From Pohlia nutans (taxonomy: Eukaryota; Streptophyta; Bryopsida; Bryales; Mniaceae), in assembly GCA_022496805.1 (NCBI GenBank), contig CM040094.1, forward strand, positions 2,813,501 through 2,877,500: 64,000 nt of DNA. Reading direction: 5' to 3'. This document shows, in pieces, positions 35,127 through 46,503 of the stretch. The notes below the pieces were generated by a model. That model was not told where the DNA came from and ran no database searches. It was given only the letters and a program-made list of their open reading frames with translations. A program made the position numbers and the translations under genes. The number at the start of each line of letters is the position of its first letter. The first letter of the stretch is position 1.

Positions 35127-36065
35127 CCCCTAAATTTCCTTGTGTTTTTGGGAGCTTGAAACCTCAAAACTGCGATTTTCTACCTCTATGTACTCCCGGG
35201 GATGTGAACCAAGTTTATTTACTTCTTTTAGAATTCCAACCGTAAGATCTTTTACCTAAGCCTATTTATAGCTACTGTTTCAAAAATTGACCGTTGGATG
35301 TTTATCATTTGCAAGATCATAACATCCAAAGTTTGTGCAAAAGTTTTTCGGGGCATTGCTTGGGAGGCATTGTCTCCATAGTGCAAAGGGGGACTTGAAG
35401 ATTGTTACTCCAAACATTTTGCTCAAATTTTTTTCCATGTACATAACTAAGTTGGGTACGCTCATGCAAAATTTTAGAGACTCATTACGCGTTTCAAACC
35501 TTCATCCAAATTAATTTCCGGAAGTAGGTATAAGAATGGCAATTTGGTGAAACATGCATCACATTAATTGTATTTGATTTTTGGAAAAAATGAACGATGA
35601 TTAGGTACCTCTATGATTTTATAAATTTTAGGCGAAATTATTTTAAAAAAATTTCAAAATCTCAAATTCTGACAAATTTCGAAAGAAATGGATGTGAAAT
35701 TACAAAAAACCTTGGAGGTTGCTGTTCTTTATTTTGGAGGCTGCCCTTGGGCAAGCCAAGAAAATAATCAACATGGGTCACTTCAAATTCTGAGCCTAAA
35801 TGTGGTGAAGAGCATGTCTCCAAAAAAAAAATTGAAAAAATGATTATAATAAAATGTTTTTTTCTGCCCCAGTTGGGCTTGAAACCAAAAATTTCAATAA
35901 AAAAATTATAAAACCCGAATTTGACTTTGAAATTTTTACCCCACACACTTTGTATGTATGACCACGCCGACGCCAAATTATAGTCTAAAATTCTTAATTT
36001 AGACCTTCCATCTAAGCTGCCCGAAACAGCAAAAAGCCATTTTGGCTTTTAAGGGCCTTTAGGGG
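35127..36065. mobile_element. Probable TTAA-type element, 939 bp
   Basis: The right end has GGGCCTTTAGGGG followed by TTAA (36066-36069). The left end has CCCCTAAATTTCC preceded by TCAA (35123-35126), one change away from TTAA. The ends share CCCCTAAA. The pairing is less certain than for the other copies because the inverted ends are short. ORFs inside are AT-driven. Confidence 0.5.
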
Positions 36066-36254
36066 TTAATGCAATGGTTTAGGTATAAAGTCTTACCGAG
36101 AAGTCTTGGATTCGTTGTAGAAAGCTCCTACACCCCGCTGATCAGTACTCCACTAGTGCTGAATAAATCCTCCCATATATATACCTTTCACAAATCAAAA
36201 GGAAATGGAATAGATTGTTAATTCAATAACAACGATGATTTATTCTGTAGATTT

Positions 36255-36520
36255 TATGAGATAATAGCTTCACGCAAGTTTGAACCGATGAGAAATAGGA
36301 TGATTTCTGAAATTATTATGCCTCATTTCATGTTCTAGTTATTCATCAAAAACTTCTAAGATCTTAGTTGAAAATAAATCAAAACTGCACTTAAAGAAGG
36401 CACCTCATACAATTATGCAACCAACAGATCTCTACAAATTACTACACTTAGAGATATACATTTCAACCTATCACAACATATTTCATCAATATCCTATTTG
36501 TAATGTAACTAAATAGATGC
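36255..36520 (-). mobile_element. TTAA-type MITE family A, diverged fragment
   Basis: The fragment follows the family A order on the minus strand: TTATGCCTCATTTCATGTT, then ACTACACTTAGAG, then TATCACAACATATTTCATC and ATCCTATTTGTAATG. No termini remain. Confidence 0.55.
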
Positions 36521-36544
36521 TTGAAATTTATTTTAAAGATTATC

Positions 36545-37180
36545 ATTAAAAAAAAACAAAAATGAACAAAAGAACAAATAGAAACAAAGAATGCAAAGAA
36601 AAAAACAAAAAAATTAAACCAAAAACGGGAAAACAAGAAAAAAAAAAACAAAACAAAAAGACACCAAAAACAAAAAAAAGCCAAAAAACAAAAGACCAAA
36701 AAAAACAAAAAACCACAAAAACAAAAAACAAAAAAACAAAAAAAAAAAAGAACTAAAAGAAAGAAACAAACAAAGAATAAAAAGAAAACCACAAAAAAAC
36801 AAAAACACAAAAATTCAGAAAAAATAAAACCAAAAAAACCAAAAAACATAAAAACCTAAAAACCTAAAAACATCAAAAACCAAAAAAAACCTAAAAACAA
36901 AACAAAAAAAAAAAAAAAAAAAAAAACCAAAACCCAAAAAACAAAAAAACTGTAATAAAAAACAAAAAACCAAAAAAAAAAGAAAAAAAAACCCAAAACA
37001 AGAAAAAGGAAAATTTAAAAAAAAAACAAACCAAAAAAAGGAAAAAGGAAAAAAGGAAAAAAGGAAAAAAGGAAAAAGGAAAGAAGGAAAAAAGGAAAAA
37101 AGGAAAAAGGAAGGTAAAAACGAAAAAGGAAGAAAAAAAAGAAGAAAAAGGAAGAAAGAAAAAAGAAGAAAAAATAGAAG

Positions 37181-37221
<41 letters not shown>

Positions 37222-37223
37222 AA
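36545..37223. repeat. A-rich low-complexity tract of about 680 bp
   Basis: The plus strand is almost free of T. It changes from AAAAACAAAAAC-type repeats (to about 37010) to AAAAAGGAAAAAAGG-type (to about 37110) and then AAGAAGAAAAA with a long A run at about 37180-37211. Phe-rich minus-strand ORFs across it are artefacts of composition. Its length may be uncertain in the assembly. Confidence 0.85.
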
Positions 37224-37809
37224 ATGTTGGCCCGCCCCGCCAGCTGGGCCGACTAGCTGGTTGGCCGCCGGCTTTGGCCGGCCAGCTGGCCCGCTCCAAG
37301 GGCGGTCAGCCCATTGGACTCGCCTCTCTTGGAGACCCACACAAATAGAAGAGGGTGCGCGGCCGCTCACCCTCTTTGCCCATTTTTTGGCTTTAGCAAG
37401 TTTCTCTCTCCAGCCCTCCGGCCCTCTTTCACTTTCTCCTTTCTCTATAAAATCAAATTGCGTTCAATTTTTCGCAAAAAACTTCAAAAAAACCCACTAT
37501 TTCACTTAAGCTCTCTAACACATGCCATGGTCAGCTCTCCATCGTTGTAATGAGAAGAATGAAGGGTTCTTGTGATATCTATAAAGAACAACTCACGAAA
37601 GCACTTCATTTAAAAAATTCACTCTTTCTCAACTAATTTTCTTTTCATGTTCGTTTCGATTCGTGACAGGAATTTGGAAGGAAGCATTAATTCGTTACTG
37701 GGGGAGTTCCATCTGCAGAGTCTAAGAGCTTCAACCACGAATTCAAGACTTTGAGGTAAACGTTTCTCACCAAACCATTAATTTATCGACCAATTCATGC
37801 GCTGAATAG
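37224..37809 (+). promoter_or_regulatory. Promoter-like segment before the satellite array
   Basis: A GC-rich, hairpin-prone block (CCAGCTGGGCC, GGCCGGCCAGCTGGCCC; 37229-37300) is followed by a pyrimidine-rich stretch and CTATAAAATC (about 37444), a good TATA box. A GAG/GTAAAC sequence at about 37753 could be a splice donor. No ORF of note follows before the satellite. It may be a promoter, an LTR remnant, or neither. Confidence 0.3.
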
Positions 37810-40800
37810 GCATCTAGGCCCAAGGGGCACCGCTAGGATGGCATCGTGCTAGGGGTCAACCCCGAGGGCCCCACGGGAACTCCTATAACACTTGGAGGCG
37901 CCGTAAGGGGCCCCCAAGTGAGCTGATTTTGCATTTGCTGCCTACGGGGCACCGTTAGGACCACATGGGCCTAGGGGTCAACCCCGGGGGTCCCACGGGG
38001 ACTCCTAGAACACTTGGGGGAGCCGTTTGGGGCCCCCACGTCGGCTGACTTTGCATTTCGTGCCCACGGGGCACGGTTAGGACCACATGGGCCTAAGGGT
38101 CGACCCCGTGGGCCCCACAGGGACTCCTAGAACACTTGGGGGCGCCGTTTGGGGCCCCCACGTGAGCTGATTTTGCATTAGGTGCCCACGGGGCATGGTT
38201 AGGACCACATGGGCCTGGGGGTCGACCCCGGGGGTCCTACGGGGACTCTTAGAACAGTTGGGGCCTCCGTTTGGGGCCCCCAAGTGGGCTGATTTTGCAT
38301 TTGGTGCCCATGGGCCACGGCTAGGACCACATGGGCCTAGGGGTCGACCCAAGGGGTCCCACGAGGACTCTTAGAACACTAGGGACGCCGTTTGGGGCTC
38401 CCAAGTGGGCAGATTTTGCATTTGGTGCCCACGGGGCATGGCTAGGACCACATAGGCCTAGAGGTCGATCCTGGGGCCCCACGGGGACTCCTAGAACATT
38501 TGGCGGCGTCGACTGGGCCCCCAAGTGAGCTGATTTTGCATTTGGTGCCCACGGGGCACGGTTACGACCACATGGGCCTAGGGGTCGACCCCGGGGGCCA
38601 CACGGGGACTCCTAGAACACTTGGCGGCGTCGTCTGGGGCCCCCACGTGGGCTGATTTTGCATTTGGTGCCCACGGGGCACGGTTAGGACCACATGGGCC
38701 TAGGGGTCGACCCCGGGGGCCCCACGGGGACTCCTAGAACACTTGGGGGCGTCGTCTGGGGCCCCTACGTGGGCTGATTTTGCATTTGGTGCCCACGGGG
38801 CACGGTTAGGACCACATGGGCCTAGGGGTCGACCCCGGGGGCCCCACGGGGACTCCTAGAACACTTGGGGGCGCCGCTTGGGGCCCCCACGTGGGCTGAT
38901 TTTGCATTTGGTGCCCACGGGGCACGGTTAGGACCACATGGGCCTAGGGGTTGAGCCGGGGGTCCCTCGGGGACTCTTGGAACACTTCGGGGCGCCGTTT
39001 GGGGCCCCCACTTGGGCTGATTTTGCATTTAGTGCCCACGGGGCACGGCTAGGACCACATGGGCCTAGGGATGGACCCCGGGGGCCCCACAGGGACTCCC
39101 TGAACACTTGGGGACATCGTTTGGTGCCCCCGCGTTGGCTGATTTTGCATTTGGTGCCCATGGGGCACGGCTAGGATCACATGGGCCTAGGGGTCGACCC
39201 CGGGGGCTCCATAGGGACTCCTAGAACATTTGGGGGCGTCGTCTGGGCCCCCAAGTGAGCTGATTTTGCATTTGGTGCCCACGGGGCACGGTTACGACCA
39301 CATGGGCCTAGGGGTCGACCCCGGGGGCCACACGGGGACTCTTAGAACACTTGGCGGCGTTGTCTGGGGCCCCCACGTGGGCTGATTTTGCATTTAGTGC
39401 CCACGGGGCACGGTTAGGACCACATGGGCCTAGGGGTCGACCCCGGAGGCCCCATAGCGACTCCCTGAACACTTGGGGACACCGTTTGGTGCCCCCGCGT
39501 TGGCTGATTTTGCATTTGGTGCCCACGGGGCACGGCTAGGATCACATGGGCCTAGGGGTCGACCCCGCGGGTCCCGCGTGGACTCCTATAACACTTGGGG
39601 GCGCCGTTTGGGGCCCCCACGTGGGCTGACTTTGCATTTAGTGCCCACGGGGCACGGTTAGGACTACATGGGCCTAAGGGTCGACCCCGGGGGCCCTAGA
39701 GGGACTCCTATAACACTTGGGGGCGCCGTTTGGGGCCCCCACGTGGGCTGACTTTGCATTTCGTGCCCACGGGGCACGGTTAGGACTACATGGGCCTAAG
39801 GGTCAACCCCGGGGGCCCTAGAGGGACTCCTAGAACACTTGGGGGCGCCGTTTGGCGCCCCCAGGTGGGCGGATTTTGCATTTGGTGCCTACGGGGCACG
39901 GCTAGGACTAGATGGGCCTAGGGGTCGATCCCGGGGGTCCGACGTGGACTCGTAGAACACTTAGGGGCATCGTTTGGGGCTCACACGTGGGCTTACTTTG
40001 CATTTGGTGCCCACTGGGCACGGCTAGGATCACATGGGCTTTAGAGTCGACCCCTTGGGGCCCAACACGGACTCCTAGAACACTTGGGGCGCCGTTTGGG
40101 GCCCCCACGTGGGCTGATTTTGCATTTGGTGCGCACGGGCCACAGCTAAGTCCACATGGCCCTAGGGTTTGACCCCGGGGGTCTTAAAGGGTCTCCTTGA
40201 ATACTTTGGGGCGCCGTTTGGGGCCCCATGTGGGCTCACTTTGCATTTGGTGCCCACGGGGCACGGTTAAGTCCCCATGGGCCTAGGGGTCGACCCCGGG
40301 GGTTCCACGGAGACTCCTAGAACACTTGGGGGCACCGTTTGGGGCCCCCGCGTGGGCTGATTTTGCATTTGGTGCCCACGGGGCAAGGTTAGGACCACAT
40401 GGGCCTAGGGGTCTACCCCGGGGGTCTGACGTGGACTCCTAGAACCGTTGGGGGCGCCGTTTGGGGCCCCCAAAAGGGTTGATTTTGCATTTGGTGCAGA
40501 CGGGGCATGGCTAGGACCACATGGGCCTAGGGGTTGAGCCGGGGGTCCCTTGGGGACTCTTAGAACACTAGGCGGTGCAGTTCGGAGCCCCCACGTGGGC
40601 TGATTTTGGATTTGGTGCCCACGGGGCACGGCTAGGACCATATGGGCCTAGGGCTCGACCCCGGGGGTCCCACGTGGACTCCTAGAACACTTGGGGGCGC
40701 CGTTTGGGGCCACCACGTGGGCTGATTTTGCATTTGGTGCCCACGGGGCACGGGTAGGACCACATGGGCCTAAGGGTCAACCCCGGGGGTCCGACGTGGA

Positions 40801-43339
40801 CTCGTAGAACACTTAGGGGCATCGTTTGGGGCTCCCACGTGGGCTTACTTTGCATTTGGTGTCCACTAGGCACGGTCAGGACCACATGGGCCTTAGAGTC
40901 GACCCCGGGGACCCAACACGGACTCCTAGAACACTTGGGGGCGCCGTTTGGGGCCCCCACGTGGGCTGATTTTGCATTTGGTGCGCACGGGCCACGGCTA
41001 AGTCCACATGGGCCTAGGGGTTGACCCCGGGGGTCCCAAACGGTCTCCTTGAACAGTTGGGGGCGCTGTTTGGGGCTCCACGTGGGCTCACTTTGCATTT
41101 GGTGCCCACGGGGCACTGCTAAGTCCCATGGGCCTAGGGGTTGACCTCGGGGGTCCCACGGAGACTCCTAGAACACTTGGGGGCGCCGTTTGGGGCCCCC
41201 ACATAGGCTCATTTGGCATTTGGTATCCACGGGGCAAGGTTAGGACCACATGGGCCTAGGGGTCGACCCCGGGGGTCTGACGTGGACTCCTAGAACCCTT
41301 GGGGGCGCCGTTTGGGGCCCCCAAGAGGGTTGATTTTGCATTTGGTGCCGACGGGCACGGCTAGGACCACATGGGCCTAGGGGTCGACCCTGGGGGCCCC
41401 ACGAGGTCTCCTAGAACACTAGGGGGTGCCGTTCGGAGCCCCCACGTGGGCTGATTTTGGATTTGGTGCCCACGGGGCACGGCTAGGACCACATGGGCCT
41501 AGGGCTCGACCCCGGGGGTCCCACGTGGACTCTTAGAACACTTGGGGGCGCCGTTTGGGGCCCCAACGTGGGCTGATTTTGCATTTGGTGCCCACGGGGC
41601 ACGGGTAGGACCACATAGGCCTAAAGGTCGACCCCGGGGGTCTTAGAGGGACTCCTAGAACACTTGGGAGCGCCGTTTGGAGCCCCCAGGTGGGCGGATT
41701 TTGCATTTGGTGCCCACGGGACACGGCAACGACCAGATGGGCCTAGGGGTCGACCCGGGGGGCTCACGGGGACTCCTAGAACACTTGGCGCCGCCGTTTG
41801 GGGCCCCCACGTGGGTTGATTTTGGATATGGTGCCCACAGGGCACGTCTAGGACGACATGGGCCTAGGGGTCCACCCAGGGGGTCCCACGTGGACTCCTA
41901 GAACACTTGGGGGCGCGGTTTGGTGCCGGCACGTGGGATAACTTTGCATTTGGTGCCCACGGGGCAGGGCTAGGACGACATGGGCCTAGGGGTCGACCCC
42001 GGAGGTCCCACGGGGACTCCGAGAACACTTGGGGGCGCCGTTTGGGGCCCCACGTGGGCTGATTTTGCATTTGGTGCCCACGGGGCACGGTTAGGACCAC
42101 ATGGGCCTGGGGGTCGACCCCGGGGGTCCCACGGGGACTCTTAGAACACTTGGGGGCGCTGTTTGGGGCCCCCAAGTGGGCTGATTTTGCATTTGGGACC
42201 CACGGGACACGGCTAGGACCACATGGGCCTAGGAGTCGACCCCGGGGGCCCCACGGGGACTCCTAGAACACTTGGGGGCGCCGTTTGGGGCCCCCACGTG
42301 GGCTGATTTTGGATTTGGTGCCCACGGGGCACGGCTAGGACCATATGGGCCTAGGGGTCGACCCCGGGGGCCCCACGTGGACACCTAGAACACTTGGGGG
42401 CGCCGTTTGGGGCTCCCGCGTAGGCTTATTTTGCATTTGGTGCCCACGGGGCACGGTCAGGACCACATGGGCCTTAGGGTCGACCCCGGGGGCCCCAAAG
42501 GGTCTCTTAGAACACTTGGGGGCGCCATTTGGGGCCCCCACGTGGGCTCACTTTGCATTCAGTGCCCACGGGGCACGGCTAAGTCCCATGGGCCTAGTGG
42601 TCGACCCCGGGGGCTCACGGGGAGTCCTAGAACACTTGGCGGCGCCGTTTGGGGCCCCCACGTGGGCTGATTCTGGATTTCGTGCCCACGGGGCACGGCT
42701 AGGACGACATGGGCCTTGGGGTCGACCCAGGGGGTCCCACGTGGATTCGTAGAACACTTGGGGCGCGGTTTGGAGCCGGCACGTGGGATAAGTTTGCATT
42801 TGGTGCCCACGGGGCAAGGCTTAGACGATATGGGCCTAGGGGTCGTCCCTGAGGATCCCACGGGGACTCCTAGAACACTTGGGGGCGCCGTTTGGGCCCC
42901 GCACGTGGGCTGACTTTGCATTTGGTGCCCACGGGGGACGGTTGGGACCACATGGGCCTAGGGGTCGACCCCGCGGGTTCCTCGTTGACTCCTAGAACAC
43001 TTGGGGCGCCGTTAAGGGCCCCCTCGTGGGCTGAATTTGCATTTGGTGCCCACGGGGCAAGGTTAGGACCAAATGGGCCTAGGGGTCAACCCCGGGGGTC
43101 CCACGGGGACTCCTAGAACATTTGGGGGCGCCGTTTGGGGCCCCCACGTGGGCTGACTTTGCATTTGGTGCCCACGGGGCACGGTTAGGACCACATGGGC
43201 CTAAGGGTCGACCCCGGGGGCCGCATAGGGACTCCTGGAACACTTAGGGGCGCTATTTGGGGCCCACGCGTGGGCTGATTTTGCATTTCGTGCCCACGGG
43301 GCACGGCTAGGACCACATGGGCCTAGGGGTCGACGCCTG
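37810..43339 (+). repeat. 122-bp GC-rich satellite, main array, about 45 copies
   Basis: The unit length is 122 bp (for example GGTGCCCACGGGGCACGG at 38666, 38788 and 38910), with some 120-121 bp copies. Each unit contains several palindromes: GTGCCCACGGGGCAC, a GACCCCGGGGGTC type, and CCCACGTGGG with a CACGTG core. Copies differ by a few to about 15 percent. The numerous ORFs with PRGHQMQNQPTWGPQTAPPS-like repeats are translations of the unit and not genes. Confidence 0.95.
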
Positions 43340-43885
43340 TGTTAAGGGGGTTTTCTAGGAACCGACCTTAAACGAATGAGAGTACTCCGCACAAGACTAT
43401 TCTAGACTATTCTAGACTAGTTACTAGGGATTGAGAGGAGTAGTAAGAGGTTTCTATAAAGGAGAACGTACTGTCGCCTAGGAAAAAGCACCAGTATGCT
43501 AGTGAGTGGGCTCGTGCATACCCACAGACTACTGCAACTAACCAAGATACAACCACAAAGAGCGATACAAGAGCAGGAAACAGCAGTAGTCTAACAGCAG
43601 TAGTCTAACATACTAGTGCGCACAAGAGGAGTAAAGACAAGAACGAAGTACAACGGAGGTTGCCAAGATGATGTACAAATGGTATAGCAACAACTCTCTC
43701 GAAGAGAGTGAAGGTACATATAGGAGACTAGTCTGACAGTGTGTCAGACTGGTCGACCGGGAAAGTCGGATCGACCAGTCTGTACCAGCGTGTACTGCCA
43801 CGTGTCTCCTGCTGGGTCTATTCCTGCCGGGTATAGACTAGCCTACTCTTAGCCTAAGGGAATATCAACTAATATTCGGTTAACA
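43340..43885 (-). repeat. 3-prime LTR (sense) of the retrotransposon
   Basis: 546 bp, starting TGTTAAGGGGG and ending CGGTTAACA on the plus strand, so the tips are TGTTAA/TTAACA. It contains a CTGACAGTGTGTCAG palindrome and CTAGACTATTCTAGACTA repeats. Confidence 0.92.
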
Positions 43886-43898
43886 TTACCCTCCCTCT
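43886..43898 (-). other. Polypurine tract
   Basis: AGAGGGAGGGTAA on the minus strand lies directly before the 3-prime LTR, as required for plus-strand priming. Confidence 0.7.
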
Positions 43899-44016
43899 GA
43901 GCTAAGTACACTCCTGTGGACTTTAGACTACCCCGGTCGGTGACTAGGAAAATTTGTTCACGAGGAATGACAAAATTACTCGCGGTCAAGTAATCGACCC
44001 AGCTGAGGTCGAGTCA

Positions 44017-45129
44017 TCAGTCGTGGACGTCGCTAGAGTCCTGGGTCATGCCTGGCGAGCGGATATCGGGAGGCATTCCTGAGAAGTCGAACCCGAGAGA
44101 GTGTGGTGAAGAGATGACCGGTAAGTCGACTGAGGTGTTGTCGACCGATGGTATCGGTGCTGTCATCCTCTGGTCGGGTGCTAGGGTCTGCTGCTGCTGA
44201 TCCTGCTGCTGCTGTGGAGAAAGAGGGTGTGAGGTGGCCGGCTGCTGTTGCACCGTGTCTGGAATGTGGACTGGCGGTGGCTGCGGGTCTTGTTGCTGCT
44301 GATCGCGGTCTTCGTCTTCATTGGTCGACTCGCTGTCGTCTTCGTCTTCGTCCTCACTTAACTTGACGTCGGTAGTCAAGACCTCGTCTTCGTCAGTCAA
44401 CTGGTTCTCCCAGAGCGAATGGTCGGGTTCGAGGTGGCTCGTATCCTCCTCTTTGTCTTCGTCGACTGCTGGAATCTCCAAGTCCGGGTGGTCGAGCTGA
44501 AGTTGGTCGAGTTGCCTGCGGTACATGTTGAGTTGGTTGCGGTCGGTGCTGAGGGTGTGCTTGAGAACCTTGATACGATTTCTTGCCTTGAGTCGGAGTT
44601 GGTACTTGTGCGCTCGAAGTTTGTGTAACTGCAGCTCCCGACTTGCGAATTGGCGGGACTTCTCCTCGTTGCCCTGGAGTAGTAGGTCGAGTCGGTTATT
44701 GGAGTCGACTATCTCCCTCCTAGCTTGCTGAAGATTGAGCTGGGTTGCTGCTACCTCGGCTCGTGCCGCTTCAAGTTCGTTTCGTGCTACCACGAGCTCG
44801 CTCTGGTGTTGCTGTTCCTGCTGTCGACTGCTGTGGAGGTCGGTTTCTAGCTGGGTCAATCTGTTGTCGGTCTGACTCTTCTCCTCCGTGACGGTGGTGA
44901 GAGTAGTACGGAGTCTTGCGAGCTCGATGGTGAGGTTGTCGACCTGTTGCTTGTATGTTGTGGAGTCCTTGGTCAGTCGACTACTCTCCAATCAGTGGCG
45001 GTCGAGCTCGGCTTGAAGGGTGGTTTTTGCTTGAACCGCCTCGAACAAGAGGAGGTTCACTCGGGACCCAACATCCTCGAGTCGACCTACTGCTCCTTGG
45101 ACGTCCTCCAAGCGCTGGCGCCAATGCAT
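44017..45129 (-). pseudogene. Accessory retrotransposon ORF: coiled-coil protein
   Basis: This ORF is sense to the retrotransposon and lies after pol, in the env-like position. From ATG 45129 it reads 45 codons to an in-frame TGA (44992-44994, CGA-to-TGA type), then 324 further codons. The first two thirds form a long heptad-rich coiled coil (VDNLTIELARLRTTLTTVTE, then LVVARNELEAARAEVAATQL). The tail is acidic (DEDEDDSESTNEDEDRD) and then Gln/Pro-rich, probably disordered. It has no signal peptide or membrane helix, so it is not a classical envelope. No enzyme motif is visible. A structural or particle-associated role is a guess from composition. Confidence 0.5.
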
Positions 45130-45144
45130 TGCTAGTGTCGTAGC

Positions 45145-46503
45145 TCATGACGTTGGTGAGTCGGGTGCGGGTCGATTGACCCCAGGTGATGGCGGCTGTC
45201 GAGTCGTGGGGGAGACGGGTGGTGGCTTGCGAAATTCGCCGGTTGGTGCCGCTCCATATGCCGCTTCGAGGTTGAGCGGCGCGAAGTCGGATAGCGAAGG
45301 CGGAGGTGTGTCCGGGATGGGAGTCTCTTTTGGCGTTGGTGGTGGAGTCGACTGGGCCTCACTGTCGGATGAAGTCAGGTCGACCTGTCGAGGTACAAAC
45401 TGACTCAAGGGTGTGAGTTTACCTCGTTTGGCATGTTTCTCTAGTCGCTCCTGGTCCCACTTGCGTGCGAGTGAGGAGCGCGACTCTCTTCGTTCTGTGG
45501 TCGGTTGGCTCCCGGTAGTGGCTGTCGGTGCTACTGGGTCGGGTGTAGTTTGTCGACTAGGGGGTCGAGCCGTCGATGGTTGGCCCTGGTCGACTGGTTG
45601 GGGTGGCCGAACATGGTCCTTCGAGGTGCGGTCGGCTCCAAGCCCGCCTTGGAACACGATGTAGTCGGGTCCTCGGGAGTTGTTTTCCGAGTTCTCCGAC
45701 TGTCGACGTCGGTCTTTCGTGTTCTGCTGGGCGACTGTTTGGTGTGCATATTCTTCGTCAGTGCTAGGAAAATAAGACTCAAGAAGGAAGTCTAATACCT
45801 CGGCTAAAGGGCAGATCGTGGTCTTCGTAGTCTGCATTGCCTTGATGTCGATGGCGATCGAGTTGAACATCCATGTGGCCCAGTCCCATTGCATGGCGCG
45901 GTTGATGAGGGCCTCGACTGTGCATACTACGTCGAGCATTTCCTTGCTAATGTAGGTCGTCTTGCGTTTGAACCCGAGGCCTTGAATGAATGCCGTCAGT
46001 CTCCTGTGGTGTTCGGGTTTGCAGTGGCAGATGCTGTAGCCCTCGGCAGTCTTGCCAGCTGCAGAATATTCTTCTAACCGACCCGGTGGGAACTCCGCAG
46101 GGTCGATTGGCTGGATAGTAATGCCAAATGGCAGTTTGAGAACCTCGTGAATCACAGTCGGGTCGACTGTGACTGTATGTGTGCGGACTCGCGCGGTGAT
46201 AGACTTGTTGGGGAGGTCGACTACCGCAGCGTTGACGAGCTCCTCGATCAGTTCCATGCGTGGCGCGCGTTGAGGGTTGTTCCAGTCGAGTGCTACAAAG
46301 TCGGAAACGCCGATCGCCTTGATGAAGTCGGCCTCAGTCGTGTTTTCAGCGGCGTACTCGCGCCATTCCCGCATCGGCCGCATCGACTGAAAGGCGAGGG
46401 TTTTGTAGAGTCCCTCCCTAGTGCGGATCGGAATTTCGTAACTCGGTGGTGCGGAGGACCAAAGGCGTCGGGGGCCGCGATCAGTCGACTTGCCCTTCGC
46501 CAT
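45145..46503 (-). CDS. Accessory retrotransposon ORF with plant-transposon-protein-like domain
   Basis: An intact ORF of 452 codons from ATG 46503 (24 more in-frame codons lie upstream), sense to the retrotransposon and following pol. Residues about 60-200 contain DFVALDWNNPQRAPRMELIE, a beta-strand run (SITARVRTHTVTVDPTVI) and HEVLKLPFGITIQP. This pattern recalls the putative plant transposon protein domain found in Athila-type and other plant elements, which occurs with varying partner regions. After about residue 280 the chain is Pro/Ser/Thr-rich and probably disordered, with TPPPTPKETPIPDTPPPSL. The stop is 16 bases before the start of the coiled-coil ORF, so the two may be expressed from one transcript. 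There are no membrane segments. Confidence 0.5.
   Translation of the reverse strand: MAKGKSTDRGPRRLWSSAPPSYEIPIRTREGLYKTLAFQSMRPMREWREYAAENTTEADFIKAIGVSDFVALDWNNPQRAPRMELIEELVNAAVVDLPNKSITARVRTHTVTVDPTVIHEVLKLPFGITIQPIDPAEFPPGRLEEYSAAGKTAEGYSICHCKPEHHRRLTAFIQGLGFKRKTTYISKEMLDVVCTVEALINRAMQWDWATWMFNSIAIDIKAMQTTKTTICPLAEVLDFLLESYFPSTDEEYAHQTVAQQNTKDRRRQSENSENNSRGPDYIVFQGGLGADRTSKDHVRPPQPVDQGQPSTARPPSRQTTPDPVAPTATTGSQPTTERRESRSSLARKWDQERLEKHAKRGKLTPLSQFVPRQVDLTSSDSEAQSTPPPTPKETPIPDTPPPSLSDFAPLNLEAAYGAAPTGEFRKPPPVSPTTRQPPSPGVNRPAPDSPTS

Noticed and set aside
36463..37370. Phe-rich ORFs on minus and Lys-rich ORF on plus
   Set aside because: They follow from the A-rich low-complexity tract and have no start context or domain.
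37810..43339. Many ORFs of 60-144 codons with PRGHQMQNQPTWGPQ-like repeats on both strands
   Set aside because: They are translations of the 122-bp satellite. The unit is not a multiple of three and frames open and close by chance.
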